Positions 1-9,900 of a stretch of DNA of 64,000 nt are shown here, piece after piece. This DNA comes from Micromonospora chokoriensis (GTDB lineage Bacteria > Actinomycetota > Actinomycetes > Mycobacteriales > Micromonosporaceae). Under the pieces are notes generated by a model. The model searched no databases and had not been told where the DNA came from. It saw nothing but the letters and a program-made list of their open reading frames with translations. A program made the translations under genes and the position numbers. Every line of letters starts with the position of its first letter. Position 1 is the stretch's first letter. The stretch lies in assembly GCF_900091505.1 (NCBI RefSeq), contig NZ_LT607409.1:5270001-5334000 (forward strand), written 5' to 3'.

Positions 1-1001
1 TACGCCTTCGCCTGCTGCTCGGGGGTGAGCATGAACGCCAGCAGGGCCAGCACCGCGGCCTGCGTGTCGGTCGACACGCCCTTGGGCATGACGGCGTAGT
101 GCGCGTCGGTGACCCAGTGGAACCCGTCGATCGTGGCGATCCGCGCGTCCTTGGGCACCGTGCCCAGCACCCGGGGGTTGATGTCCCAGCCGGTGGTGCT
201 GACGATCAGGTGGGCGGTGCCGTTGGCGAGGTTCTTCATCGTCTCGGTGGTGCCGGACGGGTAGTAGTCGACGTACTGGCCCAACTCCTTGAGGAAGGCC
301 CACGTCTTGTCCCAGCCCGCGGTGGGGTCCTTGGGGTTCGAGTCACCCAGGATGTAGGGCAGACCCATCAGGAACGTTCGTCCCGGACCGGAGTTGGCCG
401 GTCGGGCGTACTGGAACCTCTTCGGGTTGGCCTTGGCCCAGGCGAGCAGGGCCTGCGCGTTGGTGGGTGGCGTCGCGAGTCGCGACGGCAGGTATTCGAG
501 CAGCGGGCCGGACGGATAGTAGGTGACCGTCACGCCGGCGTTGCCGGCGAGTTTCTGCATCGCGGCGGCCGGTTCCAGGTAGTTCTGCATCCCGCCGAGC
601 CGGTCGGCGAACGCCGGCAGCACGTCGACCCAGAGCCCCTGCTCGATCCCGGCCGCGAGGCCGTCGACGCCGGTCAACACCAGACCGATGTCCACCCGGT
701 CCGCACCCTGCTGGGCCTTGATCTTGCCGGCCAGCTCGGGCGCAGGCGCCTTCGAGTACGTCACCCGGGAGATCACGTCCGGGTTCTTCGACACGAACTC
801 GTCGATCATCCCCTGGGTGAGCTGTAGGTTGCCCGCCACGTCGAGGACGTTGAGCGTCACCGCCCGGCCGGGTCGCTGCGGCACCTCACCGGAGGTGTCA
901 CCCGAGGTGTCGCCGGGGGTCTCCGGCGCTCCGCACCCGACCGCGCCCACCAGGAGCGACGATGCCGTGACCAGGAGGGCGCCTCGCCGCGTCATACCCA
1001 T
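1..1001 (-). CDS. Extracellular solute-binding lipoprotein of an ABC transporter (3' end cut off)
   Basis: Read on the minus strand, the frame opens with MGMTRRGALLVTASS and a lipobox ending LVGAVGC about residue 20, then a Thr/Ser/Pro-rich tether, so the protein is lipid-anchored outside the membrane. A GGAG ribosome site sits 6-8 bases before the ATG at 1001; a second ATG two codons in is possible. The body (stretches such as GMIDEFVSKNPDV, ANGTAHLIVSTTGWDIN and DAHYAVMPKGVST) has the look of family 1 extracellular solute-binding proteins, which deliver sugars, oligosaccharides or polyamines to a permease. The C-terminus and any permease genes lie beyond position 1. It is divergent from a LacI-family regulator, a common arrangement for sugar uptake; the ligand cannot be read from sequence. 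Confidence 0.75.
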   Translation of the reverse strand, partial: MGMTRRGALLVTASSLLVGAVGCGAPETPGDTSGDTSGEVPQRPGRAVTLNVLDVAGNLQLTQGMIDEFVSKNPDVISRVTYSKAPAPELAGKIKAQQGADRVDIGLVLTGVDGLAAGIEQGLWVDVLPAFADRLGGMQNYLEPAAAMQKLAGNAGVTVTYYPSGPLLEYLPSRLATPPTNAQALLAWAKANPKRFQYARPANSGPGRTFLMGLPYILGDSNPKDPTAGWDKTWAFLKELGQYVDYYPSGTTETMKNLANGTAHLIVSTTGWDINPRVLGTVPKDARIATIDGFHWVTDAHYAVMPKGVSTDTQAAVLALLAFMLTPEQQAKA

Positions 1002-1128
1002 CAGCCGTCTCCTTCGTCGGCTACCCGGCCCGGCCAGGTAGGTCCACGCTCCGCTCAGGTGGGGTCGCCCGTGAGGCCGCCCGCCATGGGCCATCTGCGA
1101 TGCATTCAGACAGCCGGCGTGCCGCGAC

Positions 1129-1142
1129 GGCAACGGGTTGCC
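1129..1142. promoter_or_regulatory. Candidate LacI-family operator (GGCAAC-GG-GTTGCC)
   Basis: A perfect 6-bp inverted repeat with a 2-bp centre lies in the 252-base gap between the divergent solute-binding protein and LacI genes. LacI-family operators are typically even, CG-centred palindromes of this size. A near-identical element (GACAAC-TC-GTTGCC) stands at 6802-6815 before the GH67 gene, which strengthens the idea that the adjacent regulator binds it. Binding is inference. Confidence 0.4.
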
Positions 1143-1253
1143 ATGTATTGCCTCGCGCGAATGCGTTCGAGGGCCGGAATGTTGCCGGGGCATTGCCGAG
1201 TGCGCACCGTCGTCATAACATGATCACGGCGCGTAGCCGGGGGGAGCCCAGCA

Positions 1254-2330
1254 ATGCCCGACCACACCAGGCCGCCCGACAAGAGAGCCACGATCTACGA
1301 CGTCGCGGCCGAAGCCGACGTGTCACCCTCCACGGTGTCGCGTGCCTTCTCCCGGCCGAGTCGCGTCAACTCCGAGACCGCCGAGCGGGTCCGCCAGGTC
1401 GCCGAGCGGTTGGGCTATCGCACCAACCCGCTCGCCCGCGCCCTCACCACGTCCCGCACGCGCATGATCGCGCTCGTCATCGCCGACATCACCAACCCGG
1501 TCTACGCCGGGATCGTGCGCGGTGCGCAGGAGACGGCGATGCACGACGAATACACCACGGTGCTGATCGACGCCCAGGAGTCCGACCGGCTGGAGCGGGC
1601 GGCGATCGAACGCACGATGTCGACGGTCGACGGCATCGTGTTGGCCAGCAGCCGAATGTCGGACTCGGCGATCCGGATGTTCGCCAAGCAGCGGCCGGTG
1701 GTGGTCCTCAACCGCGCCGTCGCCGACGTGCCCTGCGTCGTGACGGACAATCCCCGAGGGGTCCGGCGGGCCGCCGAGCACCTCGGGGAACTGGGGCACG
1801 ACCACATCACCTACGTCGCGGGGCCGCAGGCGTCCTGGCCGAACGGCATCCGCTGGCGGTCGTTGCTCGAAGCCGGCATGGAACTGGAGATCAAGGTACG
1901 CCAGATCGGCCCGTTCAGCCCGACCATCGAGGGCGGTGAGCGAGCCGCCGAGGAGCTGCGCGCCCGTCCCGCGACCGCTGTCCTCGCCTTCAACGACCAG
2001 ATGGCGATCGGGCTCATCCGTGGCCTCACCCGAATGGGTGTCGACGTGCCGGGCGACGTCAGCATCGTGGGTTTCGACAACACCCTCGCCGCCGACATCG
2101 TCACACCAGGGCTGACCACTGTCGCAGCACCGTTCTACGCGGAGGGCTCGGCGGCGACCCGGCACCTCCTCACGATGATCGAGGGCGCTCCCGGGCACGC
2201 CGGCCGGCCGATGGTCCTGCCGGTACGCCTCGTGGTCCGCCACTCGACGGCCGCCCGTCGGAGCGCGGGTCGCGCCCGACAGTGGGTACGCCAACCGCCC
2301 GCACCCGACCCGGCGGCCCACCGCTCCTGA
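1254..2330 (+). CDS. LacI-family transcriptional regulator
   Basis: The 358-residue protein begins with a classical LacI helix-turn-helix (TIYDVAAEADVSPSTVSRAF, residues about 13-32) and hinge (LGYRTNPLARAL), followed by a periplasmic-binding-protein-like sensor domain. It shows family landmarks such as IADITNPVYAGIVRGAQ, AFNDQMAIGLI and VPGDVSIVGFDN. The ATG at 1254 has a strong GGGGGAG ribosome site just upstream. It is expected to be a sugar-responsive repressor acting in the cytoplasm. Divergence from the solute-binding lipoprotein suggests autoregulation and control of that transporter; the operator-like palindrome at 1129-1142 recurs before the secreted alpha-glucuronidase at 6923, so it may control glucuronoxylan use. 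The C-terminal 30 residues are an Arg/Pro-rich tail of no known role. Confidence 0.9.
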   Translation: MPDHTRPPDKRATIYDVAAEADVSPSTVSRAFSRPSRVNSETAERVRQVAERLGYRTNPLARALTTSRTRMIALVIADITNPVYAGIVRGAQETAMHDEYTTVLIDAQESDRLERAAIERTMSTVDGIVLASSRMSDSAIRMFAKQRPVVVLNRAVADVPCVVTDNPRGVRRAAEHLGELGHDHITYVAGPQASWPNGIRWRSLLEAGMELEIKVRQIGPFSPTIEGGERAAEELRARPATAVLAFNDQMAIGLIRGLTRMGVDVPGDVSIVGFDNTLAADIVTPGLTTVAAPFYAEGSAATRHLLTMIEGAPGHAGRPMVLPVRLVVRHSTAARRSAGRARQWVRQPPAPDPAAHRS

Positions 2331-2388
2331 GCGGGTGGTTCGGTCTGCGGGGCAGCGGACGTCCGCCGGTCGATGACAGGATCGCTCG

Positions 2389-2994
2389 ATGCGTGTTCTC
2401 TTCGACGGCAAGGTGCCGGTCCACTACGGGCAGATCTACGTGACCAGTTCTGACCCGCCAAACATGGAATGGGCGTTCGCCGGGCAGGCGAATGGCCTGT
2501 GCGGGGGCGGTCAGCCGGGCGCGCTGTTCCTGATGACCGGCACACACTCTGGGCGGGTCCGGCTCACTGTCGAGGTGCACGACGCCGAGCCGCCGGCGGC
2601 AGCGGGGGAATGGGAGGAGGTGGTGGAGGTGTCCTTCGTGCCGAGCGCCGCGGTCGTCGACCTGGTTCCGTGGGGAGAGGGGGCGCTCGCCCGGCTGCCG
2701 CTGACCTCCGAAGGGCAGGCCATCAGCGAGCTGCCGGTCTACCGTGCGCGGTACTGCGCCACGGGCATGGACGAGGGGCACGACCCGTTCGGCGGGCTCG
2801 ATCCTGACGAGCTTGACGAGAGCGACCACACCTACATGGATCGACGGCCGGACCGCTACCTGCTGTGCCTGTGGCCGGAAGGCACAGCAGGCGACGCCGT
2901 GCCGCGCGCCGACGCGGTCCTGCGACAGACCAGCGACGGTGCCGCCTACTGGCACACCTGGGCGCGAGCGTTGGCACTCCCGCCGGCCCGATAG
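2389..2994 (+). CDS. Conserved hypothetical protein, about 200 residues
   Basis: This 201-residue acidic protein opens MRVLFDGKVPVHYGQIYV and contains a Gly-rich FAGQANGLCGGGQPGALFL segment, then WEEVVEVSF and a C-terminal YLLCLWPEG/YWHTWARAL segment. There is no signal peptide, membrane helix or catalytic motif that I recognise. From memory it resembles a group of actinobacterial proteins of unknown function with the same HYGQIYV and GLCG blocks, but I cannot verify this here. It stands alone between the LacI gene and the convergent FAD oxidase gene, with 58 bases separating it from the LacI stop. No function is proposed. Confidence 0.7.
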   Translation: MRVLFDGKVPVHYGQIYVTSSDPPNMEWAFAGQANGLCGGGQPGALFLMTGTHSGRVRLTVEVHDAEPPAAAGEWEEVVEVSFVPSAAVVDLVPWGEGALARLPLTSEGQAISELPVYRARYCATGMDEGHDPFGGLDPDELDESDHTYMDRRPDRYLLCLWPEGTAGDAVPRADAVLRQTSDGAAYWHTWARALALPPAR

Positions 2995-3140
2995 GAATCA
3001 CGGCATCACCTGCCACGACTCTCCGCATCGTCGTGGCATCATGCTCGGCCACGGATCACCAGGGGCAGCTCCGTGCCGCGGCGCGCTCTCGGTGACCGAG
3101 TTCAGCGAGTAGAGCACCTGCTGGCACTCTCGGTGCCGGC

Positions 3141-4496
3141 TCAGGCGTGGGTGGGCCGGATGTTGTGGTTGAGATGGAAGACGTTCTGCCGATCCCAGAC
3201 GTTCTTGAGGGCGGTCAGCCTGGCGAGCTTGGCGGCCGGGTAGGCGCGGCGTAACCCGCGTTGCCCCTCGTCGGCGGCGAGGGAATTGACATAGACGCCG
3301 TGGGCGTACGGGTCGAGCGCGACGCCGGCGCTGCGCGCCGCTGCCACCCGTTCGTCGTCTTCGGATGGCTCGGTCCAGCGGGAGCCGGCGCCGTACTCGA
3401 ACGTGGTGCCGCGGTGGCTGAACGCGGCGTCGGCGTCCGCGACGTCGGCGATCGCGCCACCGTGTGCCTGCAGGCCGACGCCGGGCAGTTGGGTGCCGGC
3501 GTGGAGGTCTGCCGCGCCGCGCAGCAGGAACGCCTCGATCGCGGCGGTGGGGAACTGCCGCAGGTAGTGCGCGCTGGAGTACCGGCGGTAGGCGTGGCCA
3601 CCGGTGGTGTCGTCACGTTGCTGAAGTTCGAGGTATGACGGGGTGGTGACCCGCTCGGCGACCGGGCGCCCGAGTGCGCGCATCGCCGGCAGCAACAGGT
3701 GACCCCGTGCGGGGTCGCCGACCCATACGAAGCCGACGGTGGCGATTGGGCCGCGGGGCGTGCTGTGGACATCGGCGGTGAAGGTGGCCTGCCGTGGCGC
3801 GACGGCGTTGAGGTCCCGCCAGCCTTCGAGCACTGGTACGGCGTCCTCGGCGCGGAAGTCGAACTCGGCGACCAGGGTCTGCGTTCCGGTGTGGTGCAGT
3901 TGGAATTCGAAGTCGGTGACGATGCCGAAGTTGCCGCCCCCGCCGCGCAGGCCCCAATAGAGGTCGGGGTTCTCGGTTCGGGTCGCGGTCACCACTTCCC
4001 CGTCGGCCGTGACCATCGTGTAGGAGACGACGTTGTCGCAGGCCAAACCGTGTTGGCGGGCGAGCCAGCCCATGCCGCCACCGAGGGTCAGGCCGCCGAC
4101 CCCGGTGTGCGAGACGTTGCCCGCGGTCGTGGCGAGGCCGTATGGCTGTGACGCCCGGTCGAGTGCGCCCAGCAGCGCGCCGCCCTGGACCCTGGCTCGC
4201 CTCCGGATCGGGTCGACCCGAACGGCGTTCAACGCGGTCAGGTCGATCATCAGACCGTTCGGGGGGACAGCGAGGCCGGCCACGTTGTGCCCGCCGCAGC
4301 GCACCCCGATCTCCAGGTCGAGTTCCTGGGCCAGGCGTACCGCTGTCACGACGTCGGTGACGCTCGCGGCCCGCACGATCATTTGCGGGCGGCGGTCGAT
4401 CATGGCATTCCAGACGGCGCGCGCGGCGTCGTAACCCGGGTCGTTCGGGGTGAGGAGGCGGCCGGCGAGGCGGAGGCTCGTCGCTGTCGTCGTCAT
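3141..4496 (-). CDS. FAD-binding, BBE-type oxidoreductase
   Basis: The 451-residue protein has the vanillyl-alcohol-oxidase/BBE layout: an FAD-binding PP-loop region (residues about 35-210) and a C-terminal berberine-bridge segment ending NVFHLNHNI. RCGGHNVAG near residue 66 carries the His that forms the 8-alpha-histidyl FAD link in this family. Where two-link (bicovalent) members have a Cys before VGVGGLTLGGG, this one reads GNVSHTGVGGLTLGGGMGW, so a single covalent link is predicted. Relatives oxidise sugars, lactams or phenolic compounds with O2. There is no signal peptide. It is divergent from a MocR regulator 47 bases away, which probably controls it. The substrate is unknown. Confidence 0.85.
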   Translation of the reverse strand: MTTTATSLRLAGRLLTPNDPGYDAARAVWNAMIDRRPQMIVRAASVTDVVTAVRLAQELDLEIGVRCGGHNVAGLAVPPNGLMIDLTALNAVRVDPIRRRARVQGGALLGALDRASQPYGLATTAGNVSHTGVGGLTLGGGMGWLARQHGLACDNVVSYTMVTADGEVVTATRTENPDLYWGLRGGGGNFGIVTDFEFQLHHTGTQTLVAEFDFRAEDAVPVLEGWRDLNAVAPRQATFTADVHSTPRGPIATVGFVWVGDPARGHLLLPAMRALGRPVAERVTTPSYLELQQRDDTTGGHAYRRYSSAHYLRQFPTAAIEAFLLRGAADLHAGTQLPGVGLQAHGGAIADVADADAAFSHRGTTFEYGAGSRWTEPSEDDERVAAARSAGVALDPYAHGVYVNSLAADEGQRGLRRAYPAAKLARLTALKNVWDRQNVFHLNHNIRPTHA

Positions 4497-4514
4497 AGGT
4501 CTGAGCCTGGCCGA

Positions 4515-4541
4515 AATCGGTACACCTTGTAAGGTCCGATT
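4515..4541. promoter_or_regulatory. Nested palindromes in the FAD oxidase / MocR divergent promoter
   Basis: The 47-base gap holds two inverted repeats: an outer AATCGG...CCGATT (4515-4520 and 4536-4541) and an inner ACCTT-GT-AAGGT (4524-4535). The position directly upstream of the regulator start at 4544 suits an autoregulatory MocR operator that also controls the divergent oxidase. No clear separate ribosome site is visible for the regulator (only AAGG at 4531-4534), so the site may also affect its translation. Confidence 0.4.
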
Positions 4542-4543
4542 GC

Positions 4544-5968
4544 ATGGGCCGCATCAGGACCAATTCAAGTACGGCCGAGGACCTGCTCATTGTTGTCGAC
4601 AGGTCCGCAGCCGACCCGCTGCACCGACAGATCGCCGCCTCGATCCGGGGTGGCATCCGGGCTGGCCGGTTGCGTCTCGGGACGTCCCTGCCACCCACCC
4701 GCACCATCGCCGCCGACCTTGGAGTGTCACGCGGGGTCGTGGTCGAGGCGTACCAGCAACTCGTCGCCGAGGGCTACCTCACCAGTCAGGCGGGCGGCTA
4801 CACCCGGGTTGCGGCCGGGCCGGTTCCGACGCCGGTGGATCGCCGCGCCGAGGATCGGCCGGCGGCCGGGATCGACTTCGGGTACGGCCGAACGGACGTG
4901 TCGTCGTTCCCCCGGGCCGCCTGGCTGCGTTCGGCGCGCGCGGTCCTCACCACCGCGCCCAACGAACACTTCGCCTACCTCGACGGGCGTGGCGTGCCCG
5001 AACTGCACGCAGCCCTGACCGACTATCTCAACCGTGTCCGCGGCACGTCGGCCCGCCCGGAGAACGTCGTGATCTGCAACGGCTACGGCCAGGGCATCGC
5101 GCTGCTGATCCAGGTACTCGCGGCGCGCGGCGCGCGGCGGTTGGCCGTCGAGGACCCGTCCCCGGACGACGACGCCCGCCTCGTCGCGGCCGCCGCCGGC
5201 CTGGACGTGATCGGCATCCCGGTCGGGCCCGACGGCATTCTCGTCGAGGCACTCGAACAGGCCGATGCGGACGCCGTCGTGCTGACGCCCTCGCACCAGT
5301 GGCCCACCGGAGGGGTTCTGTCGGCCTCCGCGCGGGCCCACGTGATCGACTGGGCCCAGCGTCGGGGCGCCGTGGTGATCGAGGACGACTACGACGCGGA
5401 GTACCGCTACGACCGTTCGCCCATCGGCGCCATGCAGGGGCTGGCCCCTGACACCGTCGTGTACTGCGGCACAGCGAGCAAGACCCTGGCGCCAGGGCTG
5501 CGCCTGGGCTGGCTGCTGGCGCCGGCACACCTGGTCGACGACATCGCGGCGGCCAAGGTACTGGCCGACCGCGGCTCTCCCGTCATCGACCAACTGACCT
5601 TCGCCGACTTCCTCACCCGCGGCGAGGTCGACCGACATCTTCGACGCATGCGCCCGGTCTACCGTCGCCGCCGCGACGCGCTCCTGGCCGCACTGCGCAC
5701 CCGCCTGCCCGACCTGAAACCGGTCGGTGTCGCGGCGGGCCAACACGTCGTGACCTGGCTTCCACGCGACCTCGACGAGGCCGCTGTCGTGGCCGCGGCC
5801 GCCCGGCACGGACTGGCCGTGCAGGGCGTCTCCCGGTACCGACTGAGCCCCGCCGAACCTGGCGGGTTGATCTTTGGTTACGCCAACCTCTCCGAACGCG
5901 CCATCACAGAGGGAGTGGACGTCCTTGCCGACGCGGTCGCAGAGGTCCGTGCGCACATCTGCCGCTGA
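4544..5968 (+). CDS. MocR-family (GntR plus aminotransferase-like) regulator
   Basis: This 474-residue fusion has an N-terminal GntR winged helix (LHRQIAASIRGGIRAGRLRL, SLPPTRTIAADLGVSRGVVV, residues about 25-80). It is followed by a fold-type I aminotransferase domain with the PLP Lys in GTASKTLAPGLRLGW and the upstream aspartate region VIEDDYDAEYRYDR. Such PdxR/MocR proteins sense PLP or an amino compound and do not usually work as free aminotransferases. It is divergent from the FAD oxidase and very likely regulates it. Its end is 93 bases from the convergent GNAT gene. It is the first of three MocR genes in the window. Confidence 0.9.
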   Translation: MGRIRTNSSTAEDLLIVVDRSAADPLHRQIAASIRGGIRAGRLRLGTSLPPTRTIAADLGVSRGVVVEAYQQLVAEGYLTSQAGGYTRVAAGPVPTPVDRRAEDRPAAGIDFGYGRTDVSSFPRAAWLRSARAVLTTAPNEHFAYLDGRGVPELHAALTDYLNRVRGTSARPENVVICNGYGQGIALLIQVLAARGARRLAVEDPSPDDDARLVAAAAGLDVIGIPVGPDGILVEALEQADADAVVLTPSHQWPTGGVLSASARAHVIDWAQRRGAVVIEDDYDAEYRYDRSPIGAMQGLAPDTVVYCGTASKTLAPGLRLGWLLAPAHLVDDIAAAKVLADRGSPVIDQLTFADFLTRGEVDRHLRRMRPVYRRRRDALLAALRTRLPDLKPVGVAAGQHVVTWLPRDLDEAAVVAAAARHGLAVQGVSRYRLSPAEPGGLIFGYANLSERAITEGVDVLADAVAEVRAHICR

Positions 5969-6061
5969 GCCGGTGGGGCTCACGTCGGTCGTCACGGGCC
6001 GTACGCCGCTCCGCGAGCCACTGATCGCAGTCGAGCCACAGGTGAGGGCTGGCCAGTCGGC

Positions 6062-6679
6062 TCAGTACGCGTCGCGACGTGCCTCCCACATCTCACGGGT
6101 CATCTCGTACTCCACCTCGCCGGATTCCGTGCCTGGTATCGGGTCGTCCCAGGAAGGAAAGTACGTGCGCACATATCGCATGCCGACGGCCTTCATCACG
6201 CCCTGAGAACCGACGTTCACCGTCATGGTCTGCGCGATCACCCGGCTCTGCCCGACCGTGTCGAAGGCATGCCGTAGCAGGGCCTCGGATGCCTCGCTGG
6301 CCAGACCTCTCCGCCAGCAGTGGCGGGCAAGCCGGTAGCCCAACTCCGCGACGGTGGGATCGTCAGGCTGGTCGGGGCCGTGTGCCGGCGGAAGCATCAT
6401 GAGCCCGATGAAGTCGCCCTCGTCCTCGTGCTCCGGGGCCACCGTGCCGCGCGCACCGCCATCGGACCCGAACGCCATCCAGTAACCCAGGCCGTCCACC
6501 GTGGTGGACAGTGCCAACCTCCGCGCGTGAGACGCGGCCACCTCGTCCCTGGTTCGCGCCCGCCCGGTGAGGTAGCGAAGCACCTCCGGGTCGGAGTCGA
6601 GCTCGACCTCCAGTTCGACGTGCCGATCGGCGAGGGGAACCATCAGCAGACGGGCGGTACGCAGAGTCGGTTGAATCAC
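6062..6679 (-). CDS. GNAT-family N-acetyltransferase (RimJ/RimL-like)
   Basis: The 205-residue protein opens PTLRTARLLMVPLADRHVE, the usual start of the RimJ/RimL GNAT_3 group. Its acetyl-CoA-binding block is VAELGYRLARHCWRRGLASEASEALLRHA, and MTVNVGSQGVMKAVGMRYV is the typical N-x-x-S-x-x-x-x-x-x-x-G segment. It would transfer acetyl from acetyl-CoA to an amine, which could be a protein N-terminus, a ribosomal protein or a small molecule. It stands alone; upstream is a 243-base gap shared with the divergent GH67 gene. The acceptor cannot be deduced. Confidence 0.85.
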   Translation of the reverse strand: MIQPTLRTARLLMVPLADRHVELEVELDSDPEVLRYLTGRARTRDEVAASHARRLALSTTVDGLGYWMAFGSDGGARGTVAPEHEDEGDFIGLMMLPPAHGPDQPDDPTVAELGYRLARHCWRRGLASEASEALLRHAFDTVGQSRVIAQTMTVNVGSQGVMKAVGMRYVRTYFPSWDDPIPGTESGEVEYEMTREMWEARRDAY

Positions 6680-6801
6680 GCGGCGACCGTTTCACGGGAG
6701 AAGCCGGCGACGCTACTCGATTCGAACGTGGCGGCCCTGGCTCCCCGAGGTGTCGCTCGGTCGACCCGATCGCCCCGAGGCTGCGGGCCGCGACAAGAAA
6801 C

Positions 6802-6815
6802 GACAACTCGTTGCC
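6802..6815. promoter_or_regulatory. Candidate LacI-type operator upstream of GH67 gene (GACAAC-TC-GTTGCC)
   Basis: This imperfect palindrome matches the element at 1129-1142 at all positions except the second base and the two-base centre, keeping CAAC-NN-GTTGCC. It sits about 110 bases before the GH67 start, in the 243-base divergent gap (6680-6922), so it is placed to repress the glucuronidase gene. The remainder of the gap shows only a weak TCGACA/TGTCGA inverted repeat around 6841-6862. Regulation by the LacI protein at 1254 is inference. Confidence 0.35.
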
Positions 6816-6922
6816 GAGGCGCTGTCGCACCGCACAGCATCGACATGTAGCAATCTGTCGACGTCGTCGTGCTCGCACGCCGGGCCGCACGGCATCCCGA
6901 GTGGACGAACGAGGAGATGGCG

Positions 6923-9900
6923 ATGATCCGAGGCTCGACGCCCAGGCTACGGCGAACCCTCATCGTGCTGGGAACGGTGCTCGCCACGGTCGCGGCCACC
7001 CTGACGGTCGCCACGACACCCGTTGCCGCGGCCCCGTCACCCGACGACTACAGCGGCTCCGACCTGTGGCTGCGGTACGTGCCGGTCAGCGACCCGAAGC
7101 TGCTGCGCGACTACCGCCGCACGGTCACCGGGATCGTGGTCGAGAACGCCGACGCCACGAAGGTCCACCGGCACACGCCGGACCTCGCCATGGCCCCCGG
7201 GTCCGCCGAGAAGTTGGCCGAGACCACGCTCGGCGCGGCCCGGGACGAGTTGGTACGCGGGCTGGGTGGGCTGCTCGGCCAACCCACTCCCGTGACGACT
7301 GTCGACGGTCACCGCGTACCGGACGGTGCGGTGGTCGTCGGCACGCCGACGAGTTCGCCGTTGGTGAGCCGTTCCGTCCCGACGCGGGACCTGGCCACGG
7401 TCGGCGACGAGGGTTATCTCGTCCGTTCGGTGACGAGCGGGAAGGCGAGGTTCACCGTCATCGCCGGCAACACCGACCTCGGCGCGCTGTACGGCACGTA
7501 CGCCTTCCTGCGGCTGCTGCAGACGCAGAAGCCCATCGACCATCTCCGCGTCGCCGAGTCACCGAAGATCAAACATCGGCTGCTGAACAACTGGGAGACC
7601 GAGCGCCTCTACGCCGGCAACAACGCCTCCGGGCTGGGCGGACTGAACGGGGAGAGCGGGGCGATCTTCAACTTCGCGGCGACCGGGGCCAGCGCCGGCC
7701 GGAACCTGCCCGTCATCCTGGACCGCTACGTCGTCATGGCCCGCGCGTTGGCGTCGCTGGGCATCAACGGGATCACCATCAACAACGTCAACGCCGACAA
7801 CGCGTACCTGACCAGTGCCCGGATCGCGCAGGAGGCGGCCCTCGCCGACGCGCTGCGTCCGTACGGCGTCAAGCTGGGCCTGTCGATCCGCTACACCGCG
7901 CCCACCGACAGCCGCTTCGCGCCGGACACGCTCACCAACAGTCAACTGGACCCCTACGGCACCGACTTCCGGGGCTGGTGGAACCGACGGGCCCGGCAGA
8001 TCCAGGCCGCCATCCCGGACTTCATGGGCCTCACCGTCAAGGCCAACTCGGAGGGCCAGCCGGGGCCGCAGGATTTCGGGTACGACCACGGTGACGGCGC
8101 CAACGCCATCGCCGCCGCGGTGGCGCCGCTCGGGATGACGGTGCACTGGCGGACGTTCGTCTACAACGCCGAGGTCGACAACGACCGACTCAAGCGGGCC
8201 TACCTGGAGTTCGGGCCGATCGACGACGAGGTCCAGCCGGACGGCAGCCGGGGGCGCTTCGCCGACAACGTGTTCCTCCAGACCAAGAACGGGCCGCTGG
8301 ACTTCCAGGCCCGGGAGCCGATCCACCCGATGTTCGGCCGGATGGAGAACACCAACCAGGCCCTGGAACTCCAGATCACGCAGGAGTACACGGGCCAGAA
8401 CTGGATGCTGGCCTACCTCGGTCCGATGTACGAGGAGATCCTCAAGACCGACACGTACGCCACCGACGCCAACGGGAAGCTGCTGCGCGAGCGCCTGGTC
8501 GGCGACATCGTCGACGGGACCGCCCAGCATCACTCGGACACCGCCATCGTCGGGGTCGCCAACCTCGGCAACGCCGACAACCTGACCGGCCACCACTTCT
8601 CCCAGGCGAACCTCTTCGCCTTCGGCCGGCAGGCGTGGGACTGGACGCTCGACTCGGCGGACATCGCCACGGACTGGGTCCGGATGACCTGGAGCAACGA
8701 CCGGCGGGTCATCGACACCATCCGGGCGATGATGATGGGTTCCTGGGAGTCGCTGGTCAGCTACCAGACGCCGCTGGGCATCGGCCACCAGTTCGCCGAG
8801 GGCGCCCACTACCGCCCCGACCCCGCCGACTGGGCGGGCCGCGACGACTGGAGCCCGATCTACTACAACAAGGCCGACAGCGTCGGGCTGGGCTTCGACC
8901 GCTCCCCCACCGGCAGCAACCTGGCCGCCCAGTACTTCCCCCGGTTGCAGCAACGCTACGGCAACATCGACTCGGTCCCGGAGAACCTGCTCATGTGGTT
9001 CCACCACGTGCCCTGGGGTCACCGGATGGACAGCGGCCGGACGTTCTGGGACGAGCTGGTCTACCGCTACCAGATGGGTGTGCAGTACGTGACCTGGATG
9101 CGGGAGACCTGGGAGACGCTCCAGCCCGACATCGACGCACGCCGGTTCGCGGAGGTACGCGCCAAGCTGGCCGTCCACGAGGCGGACGCCGCCGACTGGC
9201 GGGACACGTCGGTGAACTACTGGAAGGAGTTCAGCGGACGGGACATCCCGGTGGACGACGCGCCGCTGTCCGCGACGATCGTGGTGGGTGGAAAGGAGTT
9301 CGGCGGCTTCAACCTGTCGGACAACGCGTACACCATCCCGGTGCCGGCCGGGGCGTCGCCGACCATCACGAAGGTGCGGACCGCCGACCGGAAGGCCCGC
9401 TACGAGATCGTCTCGCAGGCGACCGGCGTACCCGGTCAGGCGGTCGTCAAGGTCACCACCAAGGGCTTCTTCGGGCCGCTGGTGAAGAACTACGTCTTCA
9501 ACCTGGTGCCCGACACGACGCTCGCGAGCCTGCGCGTCGACGACGAGCCCCTGGCGTCCTTCTCCCCGACGGTGCGGCACTACAACGTCCTCACGCCGGC
9601 CGGCACGACGACCGTGCCGACCGTCGCGGCGGATGCCGCCGACCCCGCCGCCTCGGTCGCGGTCGCGCAGGCTGACAGCGCCACCGGGCAGGCCCGGGTG
9701 ACCGTCACCAACGGCGGCGCGTCGTCGGTCTACGTGGTGGACCTGAACACCACCCTCACCGGCAGCGACGAGTTCGACTCGGCCTCGCTCGGCCCGCAGT
9801 GGCAGTGGGTCCGACCGGACGACAGCCGGTGGCGTCTGGCCGACGGGTCGCTGGTCATCACCGCCCAGCAGGGTGACCTGCAGGGCACCGCCAACACCGC

